64,000 nucleotides of DNA from Planctomycetota bacterium (GTDB lineage: Bacteria; Planctomycetota; UBA1135; GCA-002748355). The notes below the pieces were generated by a model that had not been told where the DNA came from, made no database searches, and saw only the letters and a program-made list of their open reading frames with translations. Both the position numbers and the translations under genes were made by a program. The stretch's first letter is position 1. Each line of letters opens with the position of its first letter. This document shows, piece after piece, positions 44,591 through 54,908 of the stretch. The stretch covers positions 1 to 64,000 of the forward strand of contig JAGQQW010000005.1 of the NCBI GenBank assembly GCA_020426005.1, read 5' to 3'.

Positions 44591-47500
44591 TCAGCGAATG
44601 GACCGACCGTCGACCTCGAAGCTCCAGAGATTCGGCTGACCCGCCGAAACCTCGCGTTCGGCCCACACCGCGCCCAGCGCGAAGGATTCGAGGCGTGCCC
44701 GATACCGTCCCGGCCGAAGTCGACCGAGGTCGACAGTCTGGGAAACAGTCGACTCCGACTTCCACTCGGGCACCGTCACGAATCCACCGCGAACGAATCG
44801 TTCGCGATCGTCCCAAAGCGCATACGCGATTCGCTGTCCAACGAGTGTCGGGTCGGGCTTTCCTTCGAAACGCACACGCACGGGCACCCCATGTTCGAGG
44901 CGCACGAGAGACGAAACGTCGTCGCCCTGAATCACGATGGCGTCCGAAATCTCCGGCGCATGCCCATCCGCTTCGACGAGTACTCGGTAGGCACCTGGAG
45001 CCAGTCCGTTGACGGATGCTTGTCCAGCCTCATCGGTCGTCGCGGTCTCGACACCACGCAACGGCAAGCCAGCAGCATCGAGTATGCGGACCTTCGCACC
45101 GCGCGCCGAACTCGCATCTGCGTTCTTGACGGAGACTCGAAGCGTCAGCCCGTCCTCGACGACGAGTTCGAGATCTTCGCGGTGCTGCCCTGCAGCCAGT
45201 TCGATCCCGGTCAAGCGCATGACACGCGGACCATCGCGCGCGTCGACTTGCCTCGCAGTGATTGCATAAACACCGCCAACGAGCCCTTCGAACGAGAACC
45301 GCCCGTCGCTGTCCGTCACCGAGACTCCGTTGCCGATATCGATGGCCTGGTTGTGAACAGCGGCTCGAAGATCCTCGTCGCGGGTCAAACGCACGAGAAC
45401 GAATGGCAAGGCTTTGCCTTCTCGAGACGTCACTCGCCCTGCGATTTTTCCGCCCGGCAATTCGAGGTCGACCCTCGTCACTCGAGGCTCGGCAGAAACC
45501 TGGACGACGTCGCCGCTCGAAGCTCCGGCTTGGAGCAATCCGGTACGAACTCGCGCTCGATAGGAACCAGGTTCTAGATTCCGAATCTCGTACTGTCCCT
45601 GTTCGACCGTCGCAAACAGGTGCTTCATCGAACCGACTGCCTCGAATTCGACCAGGCCACCTTCGAGAGGCTTCGATCCGATCGTGACTCGCCCTTCGAC
45701 GCGCACGGTGCGCGCGCTCGAGGCTCCCTCGCCCGCGGCTACGAGTCGGAACTCTCCACGTCCATCCTTCGGGACATCGACCTGCCCCACGACGACGGTC
45801 CGCATCGTCTCTCCGATGACGGCGCCGATGTCGGGCATGCGCCCGCTTCGAGTGCGTGCCATCGACGAGCGCCCGAGCTTCGTCATGAAGTCACCGGGCA
45901 AGGCTTCGATGTGGAACGAACCTTCGGGCACGCCTTCGAAATGAACCGCCCCTCGCGCATCGCTCCGACGACTGACTTGCACGCCGAGCGACATCGACTT
46001 GAGGGAGACGAGCCAGCCTTCGAGCGGCTCCTCGTCGGCATCGACGATCATGCCGTCGACCGTCGAACCACGGCTCAAGACGATTCGCACCGGACCGACG
46101 CGCTTGCCCTTTTCGATCGAGATCGTCGAGCTCTTCGTCGGGGCGAATCCCGGCTTCTCGAGACGCAACCGCAATCGGCGCGAAGGCAGGCCCACGAGTT
46201 CGAACTCGCCGTCTCCGTTCGTCTTGGTCCCTTCGTCACCTCGCATCATCGCGAGCATCGCCATGTCGGCCATGCCGCCGCGGGAGACACGAACCGTCAC
46301 TCCTTCGATCGGCTTGTCGGCCGGATCGACGACGACTCCGAACAGGCCCGAAGGCGGCGCGAGCTCGATCGTGCCGATATCGACCGGCGCGTCGGCATCG
46401 ACCAGATCGACCGACACGGTACGCGGCGCTCGACCCTCCGCTTCGATCTCGATGGAGTGGCTCCCTTGCGGGAGATTCGAGAGTGTGAAGTGCCCGTTCT
46501 CCCCCGTCTCCTGCTTGCCGCGCTTCGACTCCAGGACGAGCATGGCGCGGGACACGGAACGCGCCGTGAACTCCGTGACGGGTTTGCCGTCCTCTTCGCG
46601 AACGACGACACCGGTAACCGATCCGAGTCGAGACAACACGAACTCGACATCGGTGCTCCCGACCTTGATGACTTCCGAAACCGGAGTGTGCCCGGTCAGC
46701 GACGCGATGACCCGCGCGTTCTCTTCGTCGTCGAGTCCGCTCAGGACGAACGTGCCATCCGCGTTCGTCGAAATCGCACGCTCGAGCGACATCGCGACCA
46801 TGGCTGTTTCGGGAACGAAGCTCGTGAGGTCGAACCCCATGATCTTCTCGCCGAGCAGGGGGGCCACACCGACTCGAACGCCCTCGAGTGGCCTGTGGCG
46901 ATCATCGACGACAACACCCCTGATGGACCGACCTCGATCGAGTAGGAACTCGCGTTCGACACTTCGTCCCTCTTCGAGTCTCACTTCGGCATCGAGCGGT
47001 CGAAAGCCCGTCGCACGCACACGAACAGAGCATGCTCCGGCTGGAAGTGATCGCAGACTCGCGTGCCCATCGTCACCCGATTGGACACGGCTCGGTCGTC
47101 GGTCGACTCCGCTCAGAGGGAGCCCCAACGAATCGTCCGAAATCGGCTCGACGGCAACGGACGCATCCGCGACCGGCTTGCGTGCAGCATCGAGGACCAC
47201 GACATCGAGTCGAGCAGCCTCCGGCAACTTCACTCGGAGATAAAGGCGCCGACCCGTCACGAGATGCGCCATCGCGCTGGCCGGACCATGGCCATCTGCA
47301 CGCACTTCGATCCTGGTAGGACCGACATCGTCGATGGCCTCGAGCGTCGCGATTCCCTGGTCGTTGGTCTTTGCCTCGATCCGCCGGATGATGTGCTCCA
47401 TACGGCTGAAGTCAGGCATGTTGGTCTCGAAGTTGACGAACGACATCGGATCGAACGGACGCACGACTCGGACGGTCGCACCACGGATTGCACGCCCGCC

Positions 47501-48160
47501 AGCGTCCTCCACCGAGACGAGCAGAGATGCAGCGAGTGAACACTTCAATTCACCGACATCGATCGAGTCCGTATCGCTGACGTTCGACAGGTCGACCTTC
47601 GCGGCTTCGTCGAGTCGTGCGATTGGATGCTTCAGCACGAGCTGTAGCGGTTCGTGACGCGACGTGACGAGTTCGAACGAACCGTCGGCACGAATCCTCG
47701 CAGAACCGAGCGTGTCGGGATCGTGCTTCATCCGGCGCAGGCGCTGAACACGCTCGGAATTCTCGATGTCGTTCCACGCGCTACGCATGACTTCGAACAT
47801 CGCCGCCTGCATGTCCGGCGTGGCCTCTTGGAGCACGATCGTCCCCTTCGACAAGTCGTTCGTGACCCCCACGAGTCGACCGCGAAGCGTCACGCCCTGG
47901 ACCTTCCGACTCGCGACCTCGCTGTCCGCCTCGTTCAGACGATCGGTCGAGCCGGTCACGACCGCGCCGAGTGGGCCCCCCTCATCTGTCGCCGGATCCC
48001 CGGTTCCCCCGGCAGTCCCATTCGATACCGGTCCGGTCCCGCCGGTCGTCAGAGTCTTCGAACCACCCGACGCGAAGAGCCACCAAGCGAGGCCCACGGT
48101 GACGACGAGCAACAGAACGACGGGGGTTCGACGCATGCAAGTTCCGATGGTCTGGGGCAC
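44591..48160 (-). CDS. Very large exported protein with repeated carboxypeptidase-regulatory-like domains
   Basis: A 1189-residue protein from GTG 48160, selected because GGAGG lies seven bases upstream; ATG 48136 is an alternative. A transmembrane or signal helix follows the basic start (RRTPVVLLLVVTVGLAWWLFASGG). The rest is many repeats of the carboxypeptidase regulatory-like (Ig-like) fold with the recurring pattern ...GVVVxxxxxPLEGVRVxV...T..DGxFxLxGLP.G...V.A.G: examples are RGVVVDDRHRPLEGVRVGVAP, SGLFGVVVDPADKPIEGVTVRVSRG and LVGGVYAITARQVDA. I count about eight to ten repeats by eye. It probably lies in the periplasm or on the surface, binding carbohydrates or proteins. It leads the operon with the three antiporter-like subunits, which is an odd association. 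Confidence 0.82.
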   Translation of the reverse strand: MPQTIGTCMRRTPVVLLLVVTVGLAWWLFASGGSKTLTTGGTGPVSNGTAGGTGDPATDEGGPLGAVVTGSTDRLNEADSEVASRKVQGVTLRGRLVGVTNDLSKGTIVLQEATPDMQAAMFEVMRSAWNDIENSERVQRLRRMKHDPDTLGSARIRADGSFELVTSRHEPLQLVLKHPIARLDEAAKVDLSNVSDTDSIDVGELKCSLAASLLVSVEDAGGRAIRGATVRVVRPFDPMSFVNFETNMPDFSRMEHIIRRIEAKTNDQGIATLEAIDDVGPTRIEVRADGHGPASAMAHLVTGRRLYLRVKLPEAARLDVVVLDAARKPVADASVAVEPISDDSLGLPLSGVDRRPSRVQSGDDGHASLRSLPAGACSVRVRATGFRPLDAEVRLEEGRSVEREFLLDRGRSIRGVVVDDRHRPLEGVRVGVAPLLGEKIMGFDLTSFVPETAMVAMSLERAISTNADGTFVLSGLDDEENARVIASLTGHTPVSEVIKVGSTDVEFVLSRLGSVTGVVVREEDGKPVTEFTARSVSRAMLVLESKRGKQETGENGHFTLSNLPQGSHSIEIEAEGRAPRTVSVDLVDADAPVDIGTIELAPPSGLFGVVVDPADKPIEGVTVRVSRGGMADMAMLAMMRGDEGTKTNGDGEFELVGLPSRRLRLRLEKPGFAPTKSSTISIEKGKRVGPVRIVLSRGSTVDGMIVDADEEPLEGWLVSLKSMSLGVQVSRRSDARGAVHFEGVPEGSFHIEALPGDFMTKLGRSSMARTRSGRMPDIGAVIGETMRTVVVGQVDVPKDGRGEFRLVAAGEGASSARTVRVEGRVTIGSKPLEGGLVEFEAVGSMKHLFATVEQGQYEIRNLEPGSYRARVRTGLLQAGASSGDVVQVSAEPRVTRVDLELPGGKIAGRVTSREGKALPFVLVRLTRDEDLRAAVHNQAIDIGNGVSVTDSDGRFSFEGLVGGVYAITARQVDARDGPRVMRLTGIELAAGQHREDLELVVEDGLTLRVSVKNADASSARGAKVRILDAAGLPLRGVETATTDEAGQASVNGLAPGAYRVLVEADGHAPEISDAIVIQGDDVSSLVRLEHGVPVRVRFEGKPDPTLVGQRIAYALWDDRERFVRGGFVTVPEWKSESTVSQTVDLGRLRPGRYRARLESFALGAVWAEREVSAGQPNLWSFEVDGRSIR

Positions 48161-48368
48161 GCTCGTGCCTCCGGGAAGGCGTAGGCGACCGAACGCCATG
48201 GTGGCGCGCACTCGCGGATCCTTCGAAAATCGGCAAAGGTATTCGCGGTCAGCGCGGACTATTTGCAGATCGACCGAAGTTTTATCCTGTAGCAGCGAGT
48301 TGGACTTACGCGCACCACGGCTCTGTGACCGCAGCTTCCCGGCGTATCGCTTCGTGCCGGGGACGGGG

Positions 48369-48854
48369 ATGCCGCATCCGATCTGCAGTCCAGCGGGCCA
48401 CAGCTACTTGCCCAGGAATCTCCGTCTACCCTATCGAGCCGAGTTCGACCCACCGCGGTTCGCCGAATCGACCGACTACTTGTTCGGGGTCGATTGCTAC
48501 AACCACGGCTACTTCTGGGAAGCCGAGGCGGCGTTCGAGGCCTGCGTCCGCACGATCGAGGGGCAGCGCGACCAAGAGCGCTTCTTCCGTGCACTCATGC
48601 AAGCGGCCGCTTGCCACCTGAAGATCCTCGTGCATCACGTCGATGGCGCAACGGCTCTCGGCAATCGCGCAGCGCTGCTCCTGCGAGCCGCCGCCAGCGA
48701 ACTCGGCGACCGCATCAATGGCGTGGACGCCAAGAGCTACGCCAAGAGCATCGAGCGCTACCTAGACTCGGTGCTCGACACCGATCCGCCGGTGCACGAC
48801 CCGAAGTGCTTTCCGTACCTCGAGGTCGCGACCGGGCCCCGCCGCCTGCATTGA
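48369..48854 (+). CDS. DUF309-like small protein
   Basis: A 161-residue protein from ATG 48369; the frame stays open upstream but is antisense to the large repeat gene. The central motif LFGVDCYNHGYFWEAEAAFEACVRTIEG...ERFFRALMQAAACHLKIL matches the DUF309 pattern (FNxGxYFEAHEVWE..W). The family is small, helical and of unknown function, often found in cyanobacteria, Bacillus and Planctomycetota. Typical length is about 120-170 residues, so this is full length. It is divergent from the large repeat gene and converges with the HtrA gene (stops 9 bp apart). Confidence 0.75.
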   Translation: MPHPICSPAGHSYLPRNLRLPYRAEFDPPRFAESTDYLFGVDCYNHGYFWEAEAAFEACVRTIEGQRDQERFFRALMQAAACHLKILVHHVDGATALGNRAALLLRAAASELGDRINGVDAKSYAKSIERYLDSVLDTDPPVHDPKCFPYLEVATGPRRLH

Positions 48855-48862
48855 GTCCGTAA

Positions 48863-49954
48863 CTACCGGCCGACCTGGACGGCGGGCTCTTCGGGGCGGC
48901 TCTCGACCTTCGCTTCGAGCTTCTGGGTGGACCCACCGCGGGCGATCTCCAGGGTGACCGACTTTCGGGCGGGTAGATCCGCGACCAGGAAGATCAGGGA
49001 TCGCGAGTCCTTCACCGCGTGCCCATCGACCCCGAGAATCACATCTCCCGGCTGGATGCCTGCGCGTTGCGCCGGACCACCTGGAACGAGCCTCTCGACG
49101 AACGCGCCGTCGCCGTCCTGCCCTCGATCCCGAACGTAGAAGCCGAGCCAACCGCGTTCGACACGCCCCGTATCGACGATCGACTCCAGCACACGGACTG
49201 CGATCTTCGTCGGGATCGCGAAGCTGATTCCGTTGTAGGCACCGGTTCGCGACGCGATCGCAGTGTTGATCCCGATGATCTCACCATCGAGATTCACGAG
49301 CGGTCCACCGCTGTTCCCCGGGTTGACCGCGGCATCGGTCTGGATGAAGTCCTCGTAGGTCGCGACGCGCACGCCCGACCGCCCGAACGCACTCACGATG
49401 CCTGCGGACACCGACTGCTCGAGACCGAACGGGCTGCCGACGGCGAGCACCCAATCTCCGACCTCGAGCGCCGTCGAATCACCGAGCTTCGCCGGAATGA
49501 TCCCGTCCGCATCGATGTCGAGCACCGCGAGGTCGGTCGCCCGATCGGTCCCGAGGACCTTGGCTTCGAACACACGCCCGTCCGCGAGCTTGACCTCGAC
49601 TGCCGACGCACCGCGCACGACGTGGTTGTTGGTGAGGATGTACCCCTTGCTGGAAACGATCACGCCCGACCCGATCCCCGCGGGCTGCATGACGCCGCCC
49701 CAGTCGTTCCACGTGCGCACGTATTTCTTGGGCGTCACCTGAACGACAGAAGGGCGCATGATGCGCGCGACATCACGGATGCGCGTCTCGAAGGCACCTC
49801 GCGGCGTCGCAGCGAGCTCCTCGCGCACGGCTGCGATGCGGCCCTCCTCCATCGACTTCCCGAGGCCGTTCGCGATGGTCGGCGCCAAAGTGACTCCCGC
49901 GCCGACAAATCCGAGACCCGCTGCCAGAGAGACCAAATGCCTGGTTGAACTCAT
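48863..49954 (-). CDS. HtrA/DegP-type serine protease with one PDZ domain
   Basis: A 363-residue S1C protease from ATG 49954 (GAGGAAG Shine-Dalgarno). An N-terminal hydrophobic segment ([23 protein letters not shown]) serves as signal or membrane anchor. The catalytic triad is His111 (TNNHVV), Asp141 (TDLAVLDID) and Ser215 (NPGNSGGPL). A single PDZ domain occupies about 262-345 ([29 protein letters not shown]). It should be a periplasmic quality-control protease. With one PDZ it resembles DegS or the HtrA of many non-enteric bacteria. The typical HtrA operon partner (a two-component system) is absent. Confidence 0.95.
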   Translation of the reverse strand: MSSTRHLVSLAAGLGFVGAGVTLAPTIANGLGKSMEEGRIAAVREELAATPRGAFETRIRDVARIMRPSVVQVTPKKYVRTWNDWGGVMQPAGIGSGVIVSSKGYILTNNHVVRGASAVEVKLADGRVFEAKVLGTDRATDLAVLDIDADGIIPAKLGDSTALEVGDWVLAVGSPFGLEQSVSAGIVSAFGRSGVRVATYEDFIQTDAAVNPGNSGGPLVNLDGEIIGINTAIASRTGAYNGISFAIPTKIAVRVLESIVDTGRVERGWLGFYVRDRGQDGDGAFVERLVPGGPAQRAGIQPGDVILGVDGHAVKDSRSLIFLVADLPARKSVTLEIARGGSTQKLEAKVESRPEEPAVQVGR

Positions 49955-50052
49955 GATGCTTCCTCTTGGAACTCGGAGCACTACGAGCCTGCAGAGGAAA
50001 AGCTCCCGCTCGGATGCGAACCCGACTCCAACTCCCGTAATCTGCGCCCCTC

Positions 50053-50736
50053 ATGCGAACTCGCGAGAGCATCGTTTCTTGGTATGGCCCGAAGCATCCG
50101 GACTTCGCCTCGTGGATCACTGGCGTGCAGGACCAGTGTGCGCTGCTCCTGGGTGACCTGTTCGCACCGTACGAACCCGAACGAGTCCACGCGACGCTGT
50201 TCGACGTCAGCACGAAGGATGGCCTCTGCGTGGCGTATCGTGACCTACGCGACACAGCCGTCGTCGCGAACCTGCCTGCCGCCGAAGCATGGTTGGCTCG
50301 CGAAATCGCGCACCATCCACTGCAGATCCACTTCGGTGGCGACCACGCAGACGACCGACGCCTGACCAGTCGAGGCGAACTCAGGCGTGAACGCCGCTTT
50401 TCCATCCAAGGCGACAAAGTCGTCGTGCTCGGTTGGAGTGCGGACCATGGTGCGCTGAGCAACCTGAGGAAGGGCGCCGAAGCCTTCGGTTTTCTTCACC
50501 GATATCACGCGATGCCGAGTGACGCGGACGACGATTGCTATATGCGTATCGGCCTGCTGGCACCAGCAAAGTCAAGAGGACTCGACGTCGACGAGATCGA
50601 ACGTCTCGTGCACATGCACCTCGACGATCACGACGTGACGGTCGAACTGCGTCCGGATGATGTCCGTGTCGTCACATACGAAGACGAATCGCTACCGCTC
50701 GCGACGACGTCGTTCCGTCAGTTGGATGGAGCGTAA
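50053..50736 (+). CDS. Uncharacterised cytoplasmic protein, possibly 2H-phosphoesterase-like
   Basis: A 227-residue protein from ATG 50053 without signal peptide or membrane segment. ERVHATLFDV (42-51) contains an HxT-like signature as in the first motif of 2H phosphoesterases (2'-5' RNA ligase and relatives), but the second HxT motif is not evident. The C-terminus is rich in Asp and His (LVHMHLDDHDVTVELRPDDVRVV). The function is unknown. Its stop overlaps the tail of the convergent Nfu-type gene by 19 bp. Confidence 0.65.
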   Translation: MRTRESIVSWYGPKHPDFASWITGVQDQCALLLGDLFAPYEPERVHATLFDVSTKDGLCVAYRDLRDTAVVANLPAAEAWLAREIAHHPLQIHFGGDHADDRRLTSRGELRRERRFSIQGDKVVVLGWSADHGALSNLRKGAEAFGFLHRYHAMPSDADDDCYMRIGLLAPAKSRGLDVDEIERLVHMHLDDHDVTVELRPDDVRVVTYEDESLPLATTSFRQLDGA

Positions 50737-51317
50737 TACGGGTTGGTACCCGCCTGATGATCGGTCGCATCGACGATACGTTCGACCTCGGGGATCGCAT
50801 CGCGGATCAAGCGCTCGACTCCCTGCGTCATCGTCGCAGCAGCAGAACCACAGCCCTGGCACCCACCGCCCATGCGAACCCAGATGTCCTTGCCCTGGAC
50901 GTCGACGACGTTCACGTAGCCACCGTGCGCGGCGATCTGCGGGTTGATCTCCTGGTCCAGGATCTTTTCGACCTTGAGCCGCAGCGCTTCCTCGGCGGGG
51001 AGCTCCGGAGCCCGCCCTTCATGGACGACCGGCTCACCCGCCTGCATGTGCGCCCGAATCGTCGCACCGACTTGCTTGGCGATCATCATCCACTCGAACT
51101 CACCGTTCTGCGTGATCTTGACGAACCGGCCGTCGAATTCGACACGCGTCACTCCGTCGATCTCGAAGAGCTTCGCTGCGAGCGGTGACGCATCCGAGGC
51201 CGCCGCGGCATCCACGAACACGACGTGTTGTGGCCAGACTTCGCGATCGACGAGGAACCGAAAGCGGTTCGGAATGGTGTCGGGCTGCGCTTGGATTCGA
51301 ATCTCGTCGTTGGTCAC
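50718..51317 (-). CDS. NfuA/NifU-like iron-sulfur cluster scaffold protein
   Basis: A 199-residue protein with two domains: an N-terminal Nfu-N-like domain (about 10-95: NRFRFLVDREVW, SPLAAKLFEIDGVTRVEFDGRFVKITQN, WMMIAKQVGATIRAHM) and a C-terminal NifU-type domain (about 108-185: VEKILDQEINPQIAAHGGYVNVVDVQGKDIWVRMGGGCQGCGSA) with the cluster-binding pair Cys153 and Cys156. It should carry Fe-S clusters to target apoproteins in the cytoplasm. The domain order and length agree with mitochondrial and bacterial Nfu proteins. It is convergent with the unknown gene to its left. Confidence 0.94.
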   Translation of the reverse strand: MTNDEIRIQAQPDTIPNRFRFLVDREVWPQHVVFVDAAAASDASPLAAKLFEIDGVTRVEFDGRFVKITQNGEFEWMMIAKQVGATIRAHMQAGEPVVHEGRAPELPAEEALRLKVEKILDQEINPQIAAHGGYVNVVDVQGKDIWVRMGGGCQGCGSAAATMTQGVERLIRDAIPEVERIVDATDHQAGTNPYYAPSN

Positions 51318-51410
51318 GTCCGCTCTCCGGCAGATGCTCGGCTGGAATGTCAGCCGAGGGCATAGTCTATCGAGGCTGCCGGTCCAAGCCCGTGATGTCC
51401 TTTTCGGACG

Positions 51411-52844
51411 TCAATCGATCGGCACGACGAGGGCCTCGAGCCAAGGCCTCGTGCCATCGGGGAGACCGCGGAGCGTGATGCGCTCCTGGAAGTACGGTAG
51501 CCCGCGCAGCTGCGTCACGTCCTCCGTGAAGGCGCTGGCACCGGTGCCCTGCGAGTCGAGAGCTTCTCTCAACTCGACCGAGATGCTGGTGCCGGGCGGG
51601 AGTGACGCGGCGAGGACCGGCTTGCGGTAGATGGGCACTTGGCGTCCACTCGATCGCCACGGAGACACGACGACACTCGTCGCGTCGACCAGATCGACTT
51701 GGAGTACGAAGAGTGAGTTGTCCCCATCCTGTGCGAGCGCGAGCGGTGCGTTGAACGGGTCGTAGGGCAACGCGCTCGTCCCTTGACGGAAGATCCGCGC
51801 ATTCGGACGTGCGCTCGACTGGATCGCCAATCGAATCGTGTGCCCGAACCCCGCGGGCAGCGTACTCACCGGCGCCACTCGGAAGTCGATCAGCAAGCTG
51901 TCCGCCCCGTTGTAGCGGAACACACCGGAGGGTGTCGGATACGCGAGGAACCCGTCCTTGGTCAGGTTCTTGGGATCGATAGCCCAAGGACCGTTGAAGA
52001 CTCGCTGCGGTGTCGCGCCAGCTTTCACGTTCTTGGAGTACGTCACTTGCAGACCACTCGCCGGGTACTTCGGAAGTGCCGAGAACGCGTCGACCGTGAA
52101 ATCCGGGGAGACCCCCGAGTGCGACATGTCGATTGCAAGACGCCCGACGACGCCTGTTCCGAACGATCCGAAAGGACGCATGCGGATCGCCGTGACGATC
52201 TCTTCGTCACCCTGCGACGCGAGATCGACGGGACGCAAGACGACCTGTTGATGCGCTCCGTAGGGGCTCAGCTCACCCACGACCGGTTGCCCGAACGCGT
52301 AGCCACGTGTCGAGTCCACGGTCAGGACCGTACGCGATTTCGGCGCGACACCGATCAAGCGCCCGTCCTTCGTGCTCTCGAATTCACCTTGGTAGCCAGA
52401 GGCTCGCGGATCGTCGAAACGTTCGATGACCGAGTACTTGGACGCGTGGAAGGACAGACTCTCGCCATTGCTCGCGCGGAAGACGCCGTTGCTCGACGTG
52501 TTGTCGAGAACGAACGCCTGGAGAAACGCGCTCGCACCGACGAGCGCAGGCTGATTCGGCAACCGAATCGACCCACTGTCCGTGCCGGTCGTGGCAATCA
52601 CGCTCGCGACGAGCACGACCTGCGGACTCCCGATGCGGAGAATCTGACCGAAGAACGGATCATGACGAGGGACCGGATCGACGAAGATCGCGTACGCGGC
52701 GTTCGTCCGCGCCCTGGTGATGTATCCGACCGAATCCCCCGGCCTTGCCGCCGCGGGGTAGATCGTCAACGACGGATCTTGGGAGATCGCTGGCGTGGCC
52801 AGTAGGGCGGCAACAAGCCATGGCTGGAACGGTTTCGTGTTCAT
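51411..52844 (-). CDS. Secreted protein of unknown function
   Basis: A 477-residue protein from ATG 52844, chosen for the signal peptide MNTKPFQPWLVAALLATPAISQ; the longer frame upstream is unlikely. The mature protein is beta-rich with alternating Gly, Ser and Thr segments (DSVGYITRARTNAAYAIFVDP, ASQGDEEIVTAIRMRPFGSFGTGV, LPAGFGHTIRLAIQSSARPNARIF). It has no motif I recognise and contains no Cys that would point to an active site. It resembles other planctomycete exported proteins of unknown role. It lies next to a secreted regulatory-domain protein with 77 bp between them. Confidence 0.8.
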   Translation of the reverse strand: MNTKPFQPWLVAALLATPAISQDPSLTIYPAAARPGDSVGYITRARTNAAYAIFVDPVPRHDPFFGQILRIGSPQVVLVASVIATTGTDSGSIRLPNQPALVGASAFLQAFVLDNTSSNGVFRASNGESLSFHASKYSVIERFDDPRASGYQGEFESTKDGRLIGVAPKSRTVLTVDSTRGYAFGQPVVGELSPYGAHQQVVLRPVDLASQGDEEIVTAIRMRPFGSFGTGVVGRLAIDMSHSGVSPDFTVDAFSALPKYPASGLQVTYSKNVKAGATPQRVFNGPWAIDPKNLTKDGFLAYPTPSGVFRYNGADSLLIDFRVAPVSTLPAGFGHTIRLAIQSSARPNARIFRQGTSALPYDPFNAPLALAQDGDNSLFVLQVDLVDATSVVVSPWRSSGRQVPIYRKPVLAASLPPGTSISVELREALDSQGTGASAFTEDVTQLRGLPYFQERITLRGLPDGTRPWLEALVVPID

Positions 52845-52921
52845 GGTGATCGAGACCTGCCTGTGGGAGACGTGCTCTGTAGGCACGCCTCTCGTTCGCG
52901 TAACGGGCCGACGGCACCGCG

Positions 52922-54886
52922 TCACTTGATCTCCCTCGGTCTCTGGCGGATTTCCGCATCCAGGACGGGAATCTCCAGCTCGATCTCGCTGGGATCGACC
53001 GAACGTTCCGCTGCGTGAACGAGGATTCGCCCCTGAGTCGTCCACGCCGCGGTTTCGCCTTCGTAGCGCGCGTAGACGAAGTAGTTCGACTTCAGGAACG
53101 GTAGGCCGACTTCGAACCGTCCTTCTCGATCGGCCATCTCGAACGACCGGTCGAGCAGGGCAGCGATCGAGGGATCCACCCCGGATGGCACAGGGTTCGG
53201 CATGGCCATGACGCGTGATCGCGGGAGTGGCAATCCACTGCGGTTCTTGACGGTTCCACGAAGGACGAGGACCTCGGGGAGCTCGATGCGAACGATCGTG
53301 GTTCGTCGATCCTGATCGGCGAGCAACAGCGGCGACGAGACGAACGCACCTCGTTGCAACGCGACCGCGGTGAACGCATCGCTCGCAGGCAACCGGATCG
53401 AAGCGCGGCCCCTTCGATCCGTTCGCAGCACGATCGGGAACTGGGTCGTGACTTTCGTCGGCTTCTCGTTCGCATCCACCCCACCTGTGATGTCGAGCAT
53501 CGCCGAATACTCGCCAACGAAGACTCGTGCATCTTCTGCCGGGAAGCCATCCGACCGGAGCACATGGAAGTCCACGTTTCGCAGCTCACTCCTCACGAGG
53601 TCGCCGAGGTCCGAATCGCGCTCGACGACGACGAGCGATACGACTTCGGCGACAGTTCCGCCGCTTCCGCTGGCATCGACCACCGCGACCTCGGCCATGA
53701 TTCGGAGCGCCGAACGACTCGCGAGTCCGTCGATCCGGAACGCACCACGTTCGTCGGTTTCGATCACGATCGGATCGACCGCGAGCGTGAACGCGACACC
53801 TCGCCCGACTCCAATGGACGCAAAGGCGAGGAGTCGAGCGTGCGAGCACGGCGTCGCCTGATCCTCGAGGACGCGCCCTTTCACGGTCACGGCATCCAAG
53901 TGACTTCTCAGTTCGAAAACGGGAGCACGCGCTTCCCTCGCCTTCGCGACATCGTGATCCTCGTCGAACGCGACTTGGGTTCCGGTCTGCACGAACCCGA
54001 AACTCGGCCCTCGCGCTTTGAAGATGACGTAGCCCTTCGGCAAGCCTCCCGGGAACTCGATCCGCGCGAGTCGCGCATCGATCATGCCGCTCGCATCGGA
54101 CGTACCGACGTGACACCAAACGATCCGGTCTCGGTGCACGCCGATCCGCTGCCACACGTCGACATTGCCACAAGGTGTCGGCGGTTTTTCTTTCGTGGAG
54201 AGCGTGCGAATCGGAAACGAGAACGGTGGCGCGACCACGACCTCGAACACGCTGCCCTCGTCCCGAACCAACGGAACTCGCGTGAAGTGGATCACCGAAC
54301 CAGGGGCGGTTTCGACGAAGAGCGTGCAAGCGTCTCCAGGAACGAAGGGCAGCGAGAACGAACCGTCAGCACCAGGGTGTACGACTTGGGAATGCGCCGA
54401 ACGACCTTCGCACTCGACGCGCACGCTCGGATTGCCCCAGGCGTCGAGCCCCTTCACCACCACGCGACGGCGAGTGACCAGGGAGGTCGCACGAACGATC
54501 GCCGTCGTGCCGGCGACGCACGTCGTGTGCGCATCGCTGATCTTGGCTGTCTCGACGCCTTTGCCGAGTTTCGGCATGGGTTCGTAAGCCCAGACGTCGT
54601 AAGCGCGATCTCGAATCAGGTCGACGATCGCGCGCCCATCGACGTCTGGCTGGACTTCGAGCGTGTGTACCGAACTCGCGGGCTCGCCTTCGATGGCTCG
54701 GCCGGCGAGGACGATCGTCGCACCGAACCATGGGCGGCCATCGACATCGACGACACGGATCACCGTGCGCTTCGTGATGGATGCATCACCTTGTGAGATA
54801 CACGACGCCGCATTCGCAAAACGAGATACTGGCGCTGCACAGAGCGCCAAGATCCACGCGAGCAGAGCGATCGACGTTGCGTTCAA
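52922..54886 (-). CDS. Secreted carboxypeptidase-regulatory-like repeat protein
   Basis: A 654-residue protein beginning at TTG 54886 (MNATSIALLAWILALCAAPVSRFANA reads as a signal peptide). Several Ig-like regulatory-domain segments follow: VVDVDGRPWFGATIVLAGRAIEG, VTVKGRVLEDQATPCSHARLLAFASIGVG, TVKNRSGLPLPRSRVMAMPNP. It is built from the same kind of repeat as the 1189-residue protein at 44.6-48.2 kb, but shorter and with more Cys residues. Located 22 bp after the end of the His-rich membrane protein gene on the same strand, so possibly in one transcript. Substrate and partners unknown. Confidence 0.8.
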   Translation of the reverse strand: MNATSIALLAWILALCAAPVSRFANAASCISQGDASITKRTVIRVVDVDGRPWFGATIVLAGRAIEGEPASSVHTLEVQPDVDGRAIVDLIRDRAYDVWAYEPMPKLGKGVETAKISDAHTTCVAGTTAIVRATSLVTRRRVVVKGLDAWGNPSVRVECEGRSAHSQVVHPGADGSFSLPFVPGDACTLFVETAPGSVIHFTRVPLVRDEGSVFEVVVAPPFSFPIRTLSTKEKPPTPCGNVDVWQRIGVHRDRIVWCHVGTSDASGMIDARLARIEFPGGLPKGYVIFKARGPSFGFVQTGTQVAFDEDHDVAKAREARAPVFELRSHLDAVTVKGRVLEDQATPCSHARLLAFASIGVGRGVAFTLAVDPIVIETDERGAFRIDGLASRSALRIMAEVAVVDASGSGGTVAEVVSLVVVERDSDLGDLVRSELRNVDFHVLRSDGFPAEDARVFVGEYSAMLDITGGVDANEKPTKVTTQFPIVLRTDRRGRASIRLPASDAFTAVALQRGAFVSSPLLLADQDRRTTIVRIELPEVLVLRGTVKNRSGLPLPRSRVMAMPNPVPSGVDPSIAALLDRSFEMADREGRFEVGLPFLKSNYFVYARYEGETAAWTTQGRILVHAAERSVDPSEIELEIPVLDAEIRQRPREIK

Positions 54887-54908
54887 CGGTTCGTCTGGTC
54901 CACCGCCA

